From: Nitrospira sp.
Lineage (GTDB): Bacteria > Nitrospirota > Nitrospiria > Nitrospirales > Nitrospiraceae
Assembly (NCBI GenBank): GCA_005116775.1
Contig: SWDN01000011.1
Coordinates: 77,021 to 124,711 of the forward strand
Length of the DNA stretch: 47,691 bases
Reading direction: 5' to 3'
Below, in pieces: positions 1-7,898 of this stretch; within the stretch, counting starts at the first letter, position 1; every line of letters begins with the position of its first letter. The notes under the pieces were generated by a model. That model ran no database searches. It saw only the letters and a list, made by a program, of their open reading frames with translations, and was not told where the DNA came from. The position numbers were made by a program, and so were the translations under genes.

Positions 1-31
1 CTCATCACCCATCACTCATCACATCTCCATC

Positions 32-322
32 ATGAGCCTCGAAACGATCTGGCTCGGTATCGGGTTTCTCGGCCAAGGGCTGTTTTTCGGCCGCTGGGTG
101 GTTCAATGGATTGCCTCTGAAAAAAAATCGGAGAGTCAGGTTCCAGTCTCATTTTGGTACATGAGTCTGATCGGCGGACTCATCACCCTCGCGTACGCGA
201 TCTATCGGGCAGATCCAGTCTTTATTGCAGGGCAGAGCATCGGATCGGTCGTCTATATCCGCAACCTGATGCTGATCTCCCGCACGAACCAGACGAACCG
301 GCCAGCCGGCCCATCTTCGTAA
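32..322 (+). CDS. Lipid-A-disaccharide synthase N-terminal domain (LABN) protein
   Basis: This 96-residue protein is nearly all membrane. It has three hydrophobic segments, around residues 5-28, 42-58 and 62-80. The pattern Gly-Gln-x-Leu-Phe-x-x-Arg-W-x-x-Q-W-x-x-S-E near residues 14-29 is typical of the small LABN family (Pfam PF07578), which often stands alone and resembles SMR-type or flippase-like small membrane proteins. It is followed 58 bp downstream by an ArnT-like glycosyltransferase on the same strand. LABN proteins commonly sit beside such enzymes, so a role in lipid-linked sugar transfer to lipid A or other envelope glycans is likely. The exact substrate cannot be read from the sequence. 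The gene looks complete. Confidence 0.85.
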   Translation: MSLETIWLGIGFLGQGLFFGRWVVQWIASEKKSESQVPVSFWYMSLIGGLITLAYAIYRADPVFIAGQSIGSVVYIRNLMLISRTNQTNRPAGPSS

Positions 323-379
323 CGCTTTGAGATCCACCACGTTCAACGCATACAGTCCACGCACCACCCGAACGATTCT

Positions 380-1708
380 ATGACCACGACAGACCGCTCC
401 TCCCACGCGCTGCTCCTTCTGGCCCTCCTGCTTCTCTCCGGGTTGTTATTCTTCTTGGGGCTCGGCGACATGGGACTGACGGACCGCGACGAGGGGCGAA
501 ATGCCGAAGCGGGGCGCGAAATGTTCGAGTCGGGAGATCGCCTGACTCCGACGTTCAACGGTGAGCTACGCGTCGCAAAACCTGTCTTGCTCTATTGGCT
601 CATGGAGCAGTCGTATCGCCTGTTCGGTTCCAACGAGTTCGCCGCGCGATTCCCCTCGGCCCTCTTCGGCGTGGGGTTGATCCTCATGCACTACCTCTTT
701 CTCGTGCATCAGCGAGGTCAAACCATCGCGCTCTTCGGCGGGTTGATGCTCCTGCTCAACCTGGAAATCCTCGGACTCGGACGCATGGCGCTGACCGACA
801 GTGTCCTGATCTTTTTTACGACCGCGTCGCTGTACGGATTCTGGCTCGGGCTGCATGGAACCGGTGGTGTACGCCGATGGATCTGGATGTTCTATGTCGG
901 CATGGCGCTCGCCACGCTGACAAAGGGACCGGTCGGGTTCGCCGTACCTCTCGTCGCGGCAGCGCTGTACCTCACCTGGACACGCCGGTGGCAGGACTAT
1001 TGGCAGAAGGGAGTTCCTCTTATAGGCATCGCGGTATTTATTGCACTCGCCGCCCCCTGGTACGCAGCCATGTTCATTGTGCATGGCGACGCGTATGCCA
1101 CAGGCGCAAAGGCCCATACCATCGGCCGATTTCTCGCTCCAATGGAAGGACACCAGGGCACCATCTTCTTCTATCTCCCAGTCCTGCTCCTAGCCTTCTT
1201 TCCTTGGAGCGCGCTCCTTCCTGTCCCGCTCTACCACACGCTCAAAGACTGGTACCTCATACGCCGGGCACGGACCCAACCAGCCTCCACAGACACATCC
1301 GAGCTCGACCTCTTCGCCGCTCTTTGGCTGGTCGGCACCTTTCTATTCTTCACAGCCTCCGCGACCCGTCTGCCTCACTACATCGGGCCGCTGTTTCCTG
1401 CCGCCGCCCTGCTGACAGCCTCCTACTGGTCCCGGTGCCTGCATGATCCAGCCGCGAAGGGAATTCGGGGGTCCATCCATCTCATGATGGGGGTGGGATA
1501 TCTCTTGGCGATCGGCTTTGCCTGCCTTCCTACACTTTACACAACCTACGCCTCCAAGATGGTGCGGGAGTTCCCTTTGGCCGGGCAGGTCGATCTCGGT
1601 ATCCGTCTTTTACGGATGTCCATACGATCGTCTTGCCGTCCGGCGATATGGTCGCTTCCGCATCGTAGCCCGGCGTGGAGGTCAGTCGCTGCATCCCCTG
1701 TCCATTGA
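380..1708 (+). CDS. ArnT-like glycosyltransferase (GT39/GT83 type), 3'-truncated
   Basis: This is an integral-membrane glycosyltransferase of the ArnT/PMT superfamily, which moves a sugar from a polyprenyl-phosphate donor on the periplasmic side. It has an N-terminal hydrophobic segment (about 9-28), then the acidic catalytic loop with Asp-Glu at 37-38 in a DRDEGRNAEAGREMF context, and many further membrane helices. Family members usually run to about 550 residues with a periplasmic C-terminal domain. Here recognisable sequence stops near residue 405 (about position 1600). The last 40 or so residues are rich in Arg, Ser and Pro and are simply the complement of the TolB-like gene on the other strand. 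The 3' end therefore appears deleted and the encoded protein is probably non-functional. It pairs with the LABN gene just upstream. Confidence 0.8.
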   Translation: MTTTDRSSHALLLLALLLLSGLLFFLGLGDMGLTDRDEGRNAEAGREMFESGDRLTPTFNGELRVAKPVLLYWLMEQSYRLFGSNEFAARFPSALFGVGLILMHYLFLVHQRGQTIALFGGLMLLLNLEILGLGRMALTDSVLIFFTTASLYGFWLGLHGTGGVRRWIWMFYVGMALATLTKGPVGFAVPLVAAALYLTWTRRWQDYWQKGVPLIGIAVFIALAAPWYAAMFIVHGDAYATGAKAHTIGRFLAPMEGHQGTIFFYLPVLLLAFFPWSALLPVPLYHTLKDWYLIRRARTQPASTDTSELDLFAALWLVGTFLFFTASATRLPHYIGPLFPAAALLTASYWSRCLHDPAAKGIRGSIHLMMGVGYLLAIGFACLPTLYTTYASKMVREFPLAGQVDLGIRLLRMSIRSSCRPAIWSLPHRSPAWRSVAASPVH

Positions 1709-2204
1709 TGCCAATGGCGTAGATATCGTAGTCGTCCAAGGCCCAGCGGTAGGCTCCTTCTCGTTTCGGCTTCGGCGGACAGTTTGGCCCTGACGCATGG
1801 GTCGAAGAATAAAGCACGCGGCGATCGCCAGGGAAAAAGTATCCGCAGGTCGTGGCACCCATACCGGTGCTCACCAGTCGCACCGTGTCGCTTTCCAGAT
1901 CCATCACGTACATCTGATAACAACCCAGCCCAGCATCGGTCGGTTTGAGCGTGGCCGCGTATGTGTCTTTCATCCAATTGTTCGTGGACTGGAAAATCAA
2001 TTTGGTCCCGCTGAAGGAAAAGTAGGCTTCGGCATTCTGTCGGCCTACCGTGAGCTGGCGAATATTTTTCAGATGCCGTTCAGCCTGGTGAGCAGAAATC
2101 GTCAGAGTCTTTGAGCCGAGGTCCTCTGCCTGTCCTGTCTGCACACCCGGCAACAAACAGACCAATCCGATCGTGCACCATTTAGCGAATGGGATTGCTT
2201 GCAT
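1530..2204 (-). CDS. TolB-like WD40/PD40 beta-propeller exported protein, 3'-truncated
   Basis: The start at 2204 gives a normal signal peptide (MQAIPFAKWCTIGLVCLLPG, then Ala before Glu-Asp). Two PD40-type propeller repeats follow: one around AYFSFSGTKLIFQS and one around ATISPDGKTIVWTSVKDG. Between them lies a Cys-containing loop with the phrase FFPGDRRVLYSST. TolB-like exported propellers are normally 300-400 residues or longer. Here the second repeat breaks off just after KDG (about position 1602), and the remaining 23 residues are antisense to the glycosyltransferase. The C-terminus is therefore missing, at the same junction that truncates the convergent gene. The gene starts inside the last codons of the M1 peptidase remnant, so the two were probably co-transcribed. 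A periplasmic partner role is an inference. Confidence 0.65.
   Translation of the reverse strand: MQAIPFAKWCTIGLVCLLPGVQTGQAEDLGSKTLTISAHQAERHLKNIRQLTVGRQNAEAYFSFSGTKLIFQSTNNWMKDTYAATLKPTDAGLGCYQMYVMDLESDTVRLVSTGMGATTCGYFFPGDRRVLYSSTHASGPNCPPKPKREGAYRWALDDYDIYAIGINGQGMQRLTSTPGYDAEATISPDGKTIVWTSVKDGYRDRPARPKGTPAPSWRRRLCKV
1590..1610. other. Apparent deletion junction joining two convergent genes
   Basis: On the + strand, glycosyltransferase sequence is recognisable up to the codons for QVDLG. On the - strand, TolB-like sequence is recognisable up to the codons for VKDG. They meet here with no intergenic DNA, and both C-termini are missing. A single deletion spanning the two 3' ends would explain this, as would an assembly join. 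Confidence 0.65.
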
Positions 2205-3962
2205 CGAGACGCACCTCCATACGGTCACTGGCGAGCGGCCATTCCCCGCGAACAGCCGCTGCTCCGTCTTTAAACAACACGAAACTATTCCATCCGTAAA
2301 AAAAGAGCAGCCGCGCCACCTTCGTCACAGCCTGTGGCGTGGCCGCGTACAACACGGTGACGACGCTGCCTGGACGATCGACCCTGTGGCAACTGACCAA
2401 CAGAGCCAGCCCAGGCCCCTCGTGCGGCGTCCCCATCACGGTGACGCCCCTCTCGCTCAGGGTTGCGCGTTTTCCGCAATGGGTGGCCAGGATCGCCTGA
2501 ATTCTCTGACGGGATTCCGGGCCGCCCAATACTAGCACCGAACCCTCCTGAGGCAACAGTCCGTCTTGGGCCAACGCGACAATGGCCGTTCGGTCGCCGA
2601 CCGGTTTCTGGCGCTCCTGAGTTTCGATGCGCGCAATGACGTCCCGAAACGGCGAGGGATGGTCCGGCTCATCCGTAAACGCCGTCAACACCGAGCGCTG
2701 GCGATCGGTAACATAGTGATTGAGCACCGGTGACAGCGATTGCCGAGGGATCCGCCGGAAGGCCATGAAGTCGGGGTCGAGATCGATCGCGATCGGACGG
2801 GCAGGCAGGGTCACACCATCAGACGGCGCTGATCCTGCGCCTGCGCGCGATCCCCCGCCAGTTCGTGCCAGTAGTAATTGGCCAGATACGTCGTCAGACC
2901 TTCCACCCAATTCCCTCGCTCGGCGCGGTTGAACACATCGTTGCCGATCCACGAATGCACGATCTCGTGGCCGAGCGCATAGGGTTGCACATAATGCCGC
3001 TTGATGATGCCGCTCCCCAACAGCGTAAATGAAGGCATCCCGAGGCCGCTCGCAAAGAAATTCTCTACGACGGCGAACTTCTCAAACGGATAGGGTCCCA
3101 GCAGAGGAATATAGGCATCGAGGTAACGCGCTGTGGCATCGAGATATTCCCCGGCAAGATGCGCATCATCGGGGAAAAGGTAGGTCGAGAGACGAATCTT
3201 CTGGCCGGTCTGGGCCGTCCAGTCACGAACTGTTGAGACAAATGTATTCGCGACAAGCGTCAGGGCCTCGCTGGGCTCCGTCACGACCCATTCCGTTATC
3301 ACCATGTCATCGTGGCGACAGAGTTCCCTGGGGCAAGGGCGCGATTCGCCGGCCTTCCCTTGGGTCACGACCGTCCACCCTGTCGGCACGGCGACATGAA
3401 GTGTAAAGGTGCTGAGCGATTCCGGAACGTCGGGGTACCAAGAGGTTTCACTGCTGATGTAGACCCCTTCAGGCCCAATGTGTCCAGCCGTTTCACTCGG
3501 CGTGACGAATCGGAGATGGCGCGGATCTCGAGGCGGATCGTTGATGACACCGTGGTAGTGCACTTCCAGCGTCATTGATCCAGCGGTCACAAACTGCGCG
3601 GGGATACTCACCTCATGGACCGATTCCGGCGCAGAGCCACGCTTCAGTTCAAACGGTACATCATGGATCTGAGGTTCCACTCCAACCGATTCTTGCACGA
3701 GAGCAATCCGGTCGATTTGGAGGGTGGGGGCGAGGGAGAAACGAATCGGAGCCTTCTGTTGCGGCGCCTCAAGAGTCAACCGATCTTTGGCGATGAGCGT
3801 ATGCTGCTCAGGGACAATCTGTGCAACTATATCGTGATGCCGAATGGCGGCTTGCGGCGACGATGGGCCGTCTGCGTGGGCGATTCCGAAAGCCCCGTGG
3901 CTGAGGAGCACCGCGACGAGACAGAGACAAGGGGAAGAAACTATCCTGCTTCCGATTGGCAT
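2182..3962 (-). pseudogene. M1-family metallopeptidase, internally deleted and frame-shifted
   Basis: The 5' part (3962 to about 2812) encodes an exported zinc aminopeptidase-like protein. It has a signal peptide starting MPIGSRIVSSPCLCLVAVLL, a beta-rich N-domain, and the M1 motif HEIVHSW (about residues 331-337) with the third ligand Glu in GNWVEGLTTYLA. The spacing to that Glu is 17 residues, as in several bacterial M1 branches. The frame ends shortly after DRAQAQDQRRLMV. A second frame, from about 2822 down to 2182, carries what looks like the C-terminal part of the same family, beginning PARPIAIDLDPDFMAFRR. The helical segment expected between them is absent and the frame changes, so this is a gene with an internal deletion rather than two genes. 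The start at 3962 was preferred to 3998 because it begins the signal peptide directly. Confidence 0.65.
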
Positions 3963-3972
3963 CGGAAGAGTT

Positions 3973-4210
3973 TTAGCATTCGCGACAGACGAGCACAAGC
4001 TGGATGGAGGTCAGCAATCGTTCCAGATCGATCGGCTTCCCGATGACTTCCTGCGGCCCCAGAGCCCAGGCTTCGTCAAGCGTGTCTTCATCGTGACTCC
4101 CGGTGACGATGATCACCCCGCCGGTGTATTCGCGTTGACGGAGTTGCCTCAATGGACTACGCAACGCGAACCTCAGCCTATCACAGGCCATGTCGGCGGA
4201 GAAGAAAATG
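3973..4210 (-). pseudogene. Response-regulator receiver domain remnant (5' part missing)
   Basis: Only the second half of a CheY-like receiver can be recognised. Residues reading VIFFSAD fit beta-3 with the phosphoacceptor Asp. After a helix come GGVIIVTGSHDEDTLDEA (beta-4, with the Thr/Ser switch position) and EVIGKPIDLERLL, with the conserved Lys-Pro of beta-5. The first about 50 residues, including the acidic pocket of beta-1, are absent. A stop codon lies in frame just upstream, and the ftsY stop is only a few bases further. The nearest ATG (4191) lies after the beta-3 Asp, so any product from it could not be phosphorylated. It looks like a third deletion scar in this segment. A genuine short protein is possible but less likely. 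Confidence 0.5.
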
Positions 4211-4228
4211 ACGGGATCTCACCGGAGG

Positions 4229-5167
4229 TTACGCGGGAGGCACGGATGTCGTCCCGATAAGCGCGTCCACAAATGCATCGCTCTGAAAATCCTGCAAATC
4301 CTCGACCGACTCCCCGACTCCGACCAGCCGCACCGGCAACTTCAGTTCCTCGGCGATCGCGATGACAATCCCACCGCGAGCGGTGCCATCGAGCTTGGTC
4401 AGGACCAGGCCAGTGACACCGACCGCTTGATGAAACTGACGGGCTTGGGACAGCGCGTTCTGCCCGACTGTGGCGTCCAACACGAGGAGCACTTCGTGGG
4501 GCGCGCCAGGACATTCCTGCGCAATGATACGCGTGATCTTACGGAGTTCGTCCATGAGATTCGATTTGGTGTGCAGCCGGCCGGCCGTATCGATCAAGAC
4601 CACGTCTACCTGACGCGCTTTCGCGGCGGCGATTCCATCGAACGCGACGGCGGCCGGATCGGCCCCATGGCGGTGACGGATCACGTCGACGCCGACTCGG
4701 TCAGCCCAGATTTGCAACTGATCGATCGCTGCCGCGCGAAACGTATCACACGCAACCAGCAACGGCACTGTCCCTGCTTGCACGAGCCGTTGCGCAATCT
4801 TGGCGATCGTGGTCGTCTTACCCACACCATTTACCCCCACCGCCAGGATGACAAACGGCTTGGGGCCTTTCGCAATCAGGGGCTCCAACGACAGCCCTTG
4901 TACAGGCCTCAACGCATCGAGCAGGGTATCCCGTAATACCGCTTGCACTCGACCGGACTGTGAGGCATCGGTCCCTTGAAGCTGTTTCTTAAGACGCTCC
5001 ATCACACGATCTACAACGCGGGTACCAAGATCGGACGCGATGAGAGCCGCTTCGAATTCCTCCAGGAGGGCAGGATCCGCCGCACGGCCAAGCAGCCGAT
5101 CCAAGGACCCGCGAACGACATCGCGCGTTTTGGTGAGCCCGTCACTCAGTCGCTGCAGCCATCCCAT
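4229..5167 (-). CDS. ftsY: Signal recognition particle receptor FtsY
   Basis: FtsY is the membrane-associated SRP GTPase that docks ribosome-nascent chain-SRP complexes at the SecYEG translocon. The 312-residue protein has the NG-domain layout: a helical N domain (about 1-95), then G1 GVNGVGKTTT at 111-120, the DTFRAAA motif at 141-147, G3 DTAGR at 193-197, and G4 TKLDG at 257-261 followed by the closing ARGG loop. The acidic A domain of E. coli FtsY is absent, as in many bacteria with short FtsY. It begins 4 bp after the ybeY stop, so it probably forms one transcript with phoH and ybeY. The C-terminus looks complete. Confidence 0.96.
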   Translation of the reverse strand: MGWLQRLSDGLTKTRDVVRGSLDRLLGRAADPALLEEFEAALIASDLGTRVVDRVMERLKKQLQGTDASQSGRVQAVLRDTLLDALRPVQGLSLEPLIAKGPKPFVILAVGVNGVGKTTTIAKIAQRLVQAGTVPLLVACDTFRAAAIDQLQIWADRVGVDVIRHRHGADPAAVAFDGIAAAKARQVDVVLIDTAGRLHTKSNLMDELRKITRIIAQECPGAPHEVLLVLDATVGQNALSQARQFHQAVGVTGLVLTKLDGTARGGIVIAIAEELKLPVRLVGVGESVEDLQDFQSDAFVDALIGTTSVPPA

Positions 5168-5171
5168 AGAT

Positions 5172-5711
5172 CTACCCGTAATACGTCATGTGCCGTACGT
5201 CCCTCGACTTGGATCGGGACAGTGCGCCTGCCGAACCCTGACACGTTCGATTCGCTCGTTTCGGGACCCGCGCGATCGACCGCTGAATCATCCGTTCACG
5301 CCGATGCATTCGGCGCGCTTCTTTCTCGCTCCGCTCGTGATCGTAGCCGCAGAGATGCAAAATGCCGTGAATCAACAACCAAGCAAGCTCCTCGTCCAAG
5401 GATCGCCCGGCCTCTATCGCCTGTCGCCTCGCCGTGGGCACCGAGATTACTACATCGCCCAGCATATCCGGCGTGAGGCGTGAAGCCTGAGGCCCGGCGG
5501 CTTCCCGCATGGCAAAGGCCAGCACGTCGGTCGTACGATCCTTGCCCCGATACCGACGATTGAGACCTCTCATCCGCTGATCGCCCACGAACAGGATACA
5601 CAGCTCCGCCGACGTTTCCCCGACATCGGCAAGAATCGCACATGCCGACTGTGCCAAGCGCACCTGGTCAAACGTGATTCGCCGGACCTGACTCTGCATG
5701 TGGACCGGCAT
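5172..5711 (-). CDS. ybeY: Endoribonuclease YbeY (16S rRNA maturation)
   Basis: YbeY is a single-strand-specific, metal-dependent RNase that takes part in 16S rRNA 3'-end processing and ribosome quality control. The zinc-binding motif H-G-I-L-H-L-C-G-Y-D-H (HxxxHxxxxxH) lies at about residues 115-125. Upstream is the conserved stretch LNRRYRGKDRTTDVLAF. The ATG at 5711 overlaps the phoH stop in a TAATG arrangement and is preferred to the TTG at 5729. The usual domain ends about 30 residues before the stop. The remaining tail is rich in Arg, Lys and Ser and has no recognised function. The neighbours phoH and ftsY are common ybeY partners. Confidence 0.93.
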   Translation of the reverse strand: MPVHMQSQVRRITFDQVRLAQSACAILADVGETSAELCILFVGDQRMRGLNRRYRGKDRTTDVLAFAMREAAGPQASRLTPDMLGDVVISVPTARRQAIEAGRSLDEELAWLLIHGILHLCGYDHERSEKEARRMHRRERMIQRSIARVPKRANRTCQGSAGALSRSKSRDVRHMTYYG

Positions 5712-6781
5712 TAATGCGACTGGCCCCAAGAATCCGTGGGCAGCGAAGAAGGGGTGGCAGGCTTCGGATGTTTATTTTGAGGCGCTGGCGACGGTCGACG
5801 TCCTGCCGCGCCGGAAGAGGGGCCGGAAGACTGAGCGGGGTTTTGATGCTGATCGTACGCTTTGATAATGTCCTGCACCAACTTGTGACGAACCACATCG
5901 CGCTCGTCGAAATACACGAACTCGATGCCCTCGACGTCACGCAGAATCTGCCGCACCTCGATCAGGCCGGAGACCCGCTCGGGCGGCAAGTCCACCTGTG
6001 TGATATCGCCGGTAACGACCACCTTAGAGTGAAACCCAAGCCGCGTAAGAAACATTTTCATTTGCTCGGCCGTGGCGTTCTGCGCTTCGTCGAGAATGAC
6101 AAACGAATCGTTTAACGTGCGGCCCCGCATAAACCCGAGCGGCGCGATTTCAATGTCGCCTCGTTCGATCGCGCGTGAGGCCCGCTCCATATCCATCATG
6201 TCGAACAGCGCATCGTACAGAGGGCGGAGATACGGGTTCACTTTGGCGTACATATCGCCCGGCAGAAATCCGAGCTTCTCACCCGCTTCAACAGCCGGCC
6301 GCGCGAGAATGATACGGCTCACTTCCTTCTTCAACAACGCGCTCACAGCCATCGCCATCGCCAGATAGGTCTTGCCTGTCCCGGCCGGACCAATTCCAAT
6401 GACGATGTCGTGCGTTTCGATGGCTTCGATATAGGCTTTTTGCGTCGGTGTTTTCGGCGCGACGAAACGCTTCTTAGTGACGATCGTCGCCGCGTTGGAG
6501 AGGAGTTCTTTAATCGGAATCTCAGGACTCTGACGGAGCGCGCTCAAGGCGTGGGCAATATCGTCTGGCTGGAGCACCATCCCATCATTGGCGAGAGTGG
6601 CGAGTTCCGTGAGGACACGTTCCGCATGGCGGGTGGCGTCTGGAGTGCCGTCGAGAGTGAGTTCTTCTCCGCGCGCCGAGAGGCGCACACCGAGGTCTTC
6701 TTCGATCAGCTTGAGGTGCCGGTCGTGGTGACCGAACAGAACGGCAGTATTGGTGCCTTCTCGTAGTTTAAGTTTACGCAC
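5711..6781 (-). CDS. ybeZ: PhoH-like ATPase (YbeZ family)
   Basis: The encoded 356-residue protein has an N-terminal region typical of PhoH-like proteins (about 1-100). The PhoH ATPase core follows, with Walker A GPAGTGKTYL at 131-140, the conserved RPAVEAGEKLGFLPGD at about 161-176, and Walker B VILDEAQN at 228-235. A Pro/Ser-rich tail with no homology I recognise begins near residue 310. YbeZ proteins act with YbeY in RNA metabolism, and the genes overlap here by one base in a TAATG arrangement, which suggests translational coupling. The start is GTG at 6781, about 35 nt below a predicted sigma70-like promoter. Confidence 0.92.
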   Translation of the reverse strand: MRKLKLREGTNTAVLFGHHDRHLKLIEEDLGVRLSARGEELTLDGTPDATRHAERVLTELATLANDGMVLQPDDIAHALSALRQSPEIPIKELLSNAATIVTKKRFVAPKTPTQKAYIEAIETHDIVIGIGPAGTGKTYLAMAMAVSALLKKEVSRIILARPAVEAGEKLGFLPGDMYAKVNPYLRPLYDALFDMMDMERASRAIERGDIEIAPLGFMRGRTLNDSFVILDEAQNATAEQMKMFLTRLGFHSKVVVTGDITQVDLPPERVSGLIEVRQILRDVEGIEFVYFDERDVVRHKLVQDIIKAYDQHQNPAQSSGPSSGAAGRRPSPAPQNKHPKPATPSSLPTDSWGQSH

Positions 6782-6822
6782 GCTAGGGTGAGAATAGACC
6801 TTTCTCGTTCAGATGTAGTGGT

Positions 6823-6852
6823 ACTCTAACAGATGACCTGAAAGACTGACAA
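6823..6852 (-). promoter_or_regulatory. Predicted sigma70-type promoter for phoH-ybeY-ftsY
   Basis: On the - strand the -35 box is TTGTCA (6852-6847, 5 of 6 consensus bases), followed by an 18-bp spacer and the -10 box TAGAGT (6828-6823, 4 of 6). Transcription would begin about 35 nt before the phoH GTG. This comes from sequence matching only. Confidence 0.45.
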
Positions 6853-6884
6853 GCAAAGACTCACGATTCATTCGTTGAAGAGAT

Positions 6885-7898
6885 TTATGATGCCGACGCG
6901 GGGGAAACCAGGGAGACTTCAAAGTTTTGAAAGGCCGATCCACCGTAACCATCTTGAACGGCCACACGCACCTGATACGTTCCTTTTACATCTGATCGAA
7001 CCTGCCACGTGATAACTCCTGTCGCTGGATCAATGATCATCCCGGGTGGGGCCGACTCTAGCTGGTACTTCAGGGTGTCCTTATCCTCATCGACGGCCTG
7101 CACCGCGTAAGACAACATATCCTTTCCAAAGTTGGAAGGAGGCAGAGACGTAATTGTAGGTGCACTGTTTCCCAACGCAATGGGTTCCGATAACCTGGGC
7201 TTTCCGGCTCCGCTAGCATCACGCGGGGTGACTTCCACGGTTAGAGAGTCCCCACGAGTAAATGATCCGGTATCCAACGTCGACTGTTCTCCCTCCAAGA
7301 CAATCGTGGTATTCCTTCGCCATCGATACACATACGTGACAGTATCCCGATCGACATCGAGGCTTTCCACGACAGCATGAAAACGAGTTCTATCCGAGCC
7401 AGTCGGTTCGATTACAACCTTTGTCACTTCAGGAAGAGTATTGCCCACAACCACTGCAGGAGCCCGAAAAGGCTTGCTTTCTACCTGTCCATCTGAGGCG
7501 ATAACTTCTGCCTGTACTTGATCTCCCCGCTTGAGAAAACTGGGAGCCAATGTCGGACGAGTTTCTCCTTCGACAAGATTCCCATTGATGAACCATTGAT
7601 GTCGAAATGTGAGGGGATTTCGATCCGGATCTTCGGCCTCGATCTGAACCGATACTGGACCATTCAATAGGATGGGGTTGGGGAGAACGGTTGCTCTCTG
7701 AATCGCTGGTGCATGATTACCGCCTGGAGGACCGTTTCCGCCTGACGGACCGGACTCTGACGTACATCCGACCAGAAGTATCAAGGGGAGAACAGCGGCT
7801 TGGAAGAACCCACGCCCTCTATTCGAGGCCTGGGGTTTATCACCCCAGACCCCGAACCAGCTCAGAAACACGGTGAGATGGTTTATTGATTGATCCAC
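6885..7898 (-). CDS. Putative lipoprotein with Ig/cadherin-like repeats, linked to pilY1
   Basis: The N-terminus carries a hydrophobic stretch ending in the lipobox LLVGC (Cys near residue 45), then a Gly/Pro-rich linker. The body contains about three beta-sandwich repeats with recurring phrases such as 'EAEDPDRNPLTF', 'VESLDVDRDTVTY' and 'QAVDEDKDTLKY'. These are the acidic turns of cadherin-like or bacterial Ig (PKD/He-PIG) folds, and the last repeat has the He-PIG style PPGMIIDPATGVITW. The gene begins with GTG at 7898, overlapping the end of pilY1 by 16 bp, so it is co-expressed with the pilus tip adhesin. An outer-membrane-anchored partner of PilY1 or an adhesin is a reasonable inference. 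The start is uncertain because 45 residues precede the lipobox; a GTG at 7871 is an alternative. Confidence 0.7.
   Translation of the reverse strand: MDQSINHLTVFLSWFGVWGDKPQASNRGRGFFQAAVLPLILLVGCTSESGPSGGNGPPGGNHAPAIQRATVLPNPILLNGPVSVQIEAEDPDRNPLTFRHQWFINGNLVEGETRPTLAPSFLKRGDQVQAEVIASDGQVESKPFRAPAVVVGNTLPEVTKVVIEPTGSDRTRFHAVVESLDVDRDTVTYVYRWRRNTTIVLEGEQSTLDTGSFTRGDSLTVEVTPRDASGAGKPRLSEPIALGNSAPTITSLPPSNFGKDMLSYAVQAVDEDKDTLKYQLESAPPGMIIDPATGVITWQVRSDVKGTYQVRVAVQDGYGGSAFQNFEVSLVSPASAS

Noticed and set aside
1-31. Short ATCAC repeats at the window start
   Set aside because: Three irregular copies over about 20 bp are too short and degenerate to be called a repeat array.
595-1446. Long + strand reading frame overlapping the glycosyltransferase gene
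   Set aside because: Its protein is Arg/His/Pro-rich without membrane segments or motifs. The overlapping frame has clear membrane helices and a catalytic loop, so this is a shadow of the real gene.
4190-4936. 248-codon + strand frame over ftsY
   Set aside because: It is the antisense image of the FtsY GTPase domain, with no homology and no start context.
5172-5270. Frameshift at the 3' end of ybeY
   Set aside because: The about 30 extra basic residues follow a complete catalytic domain, and the stop sits 4 bp before ftsY. A natural lineage-specific tail is the simpler reading.
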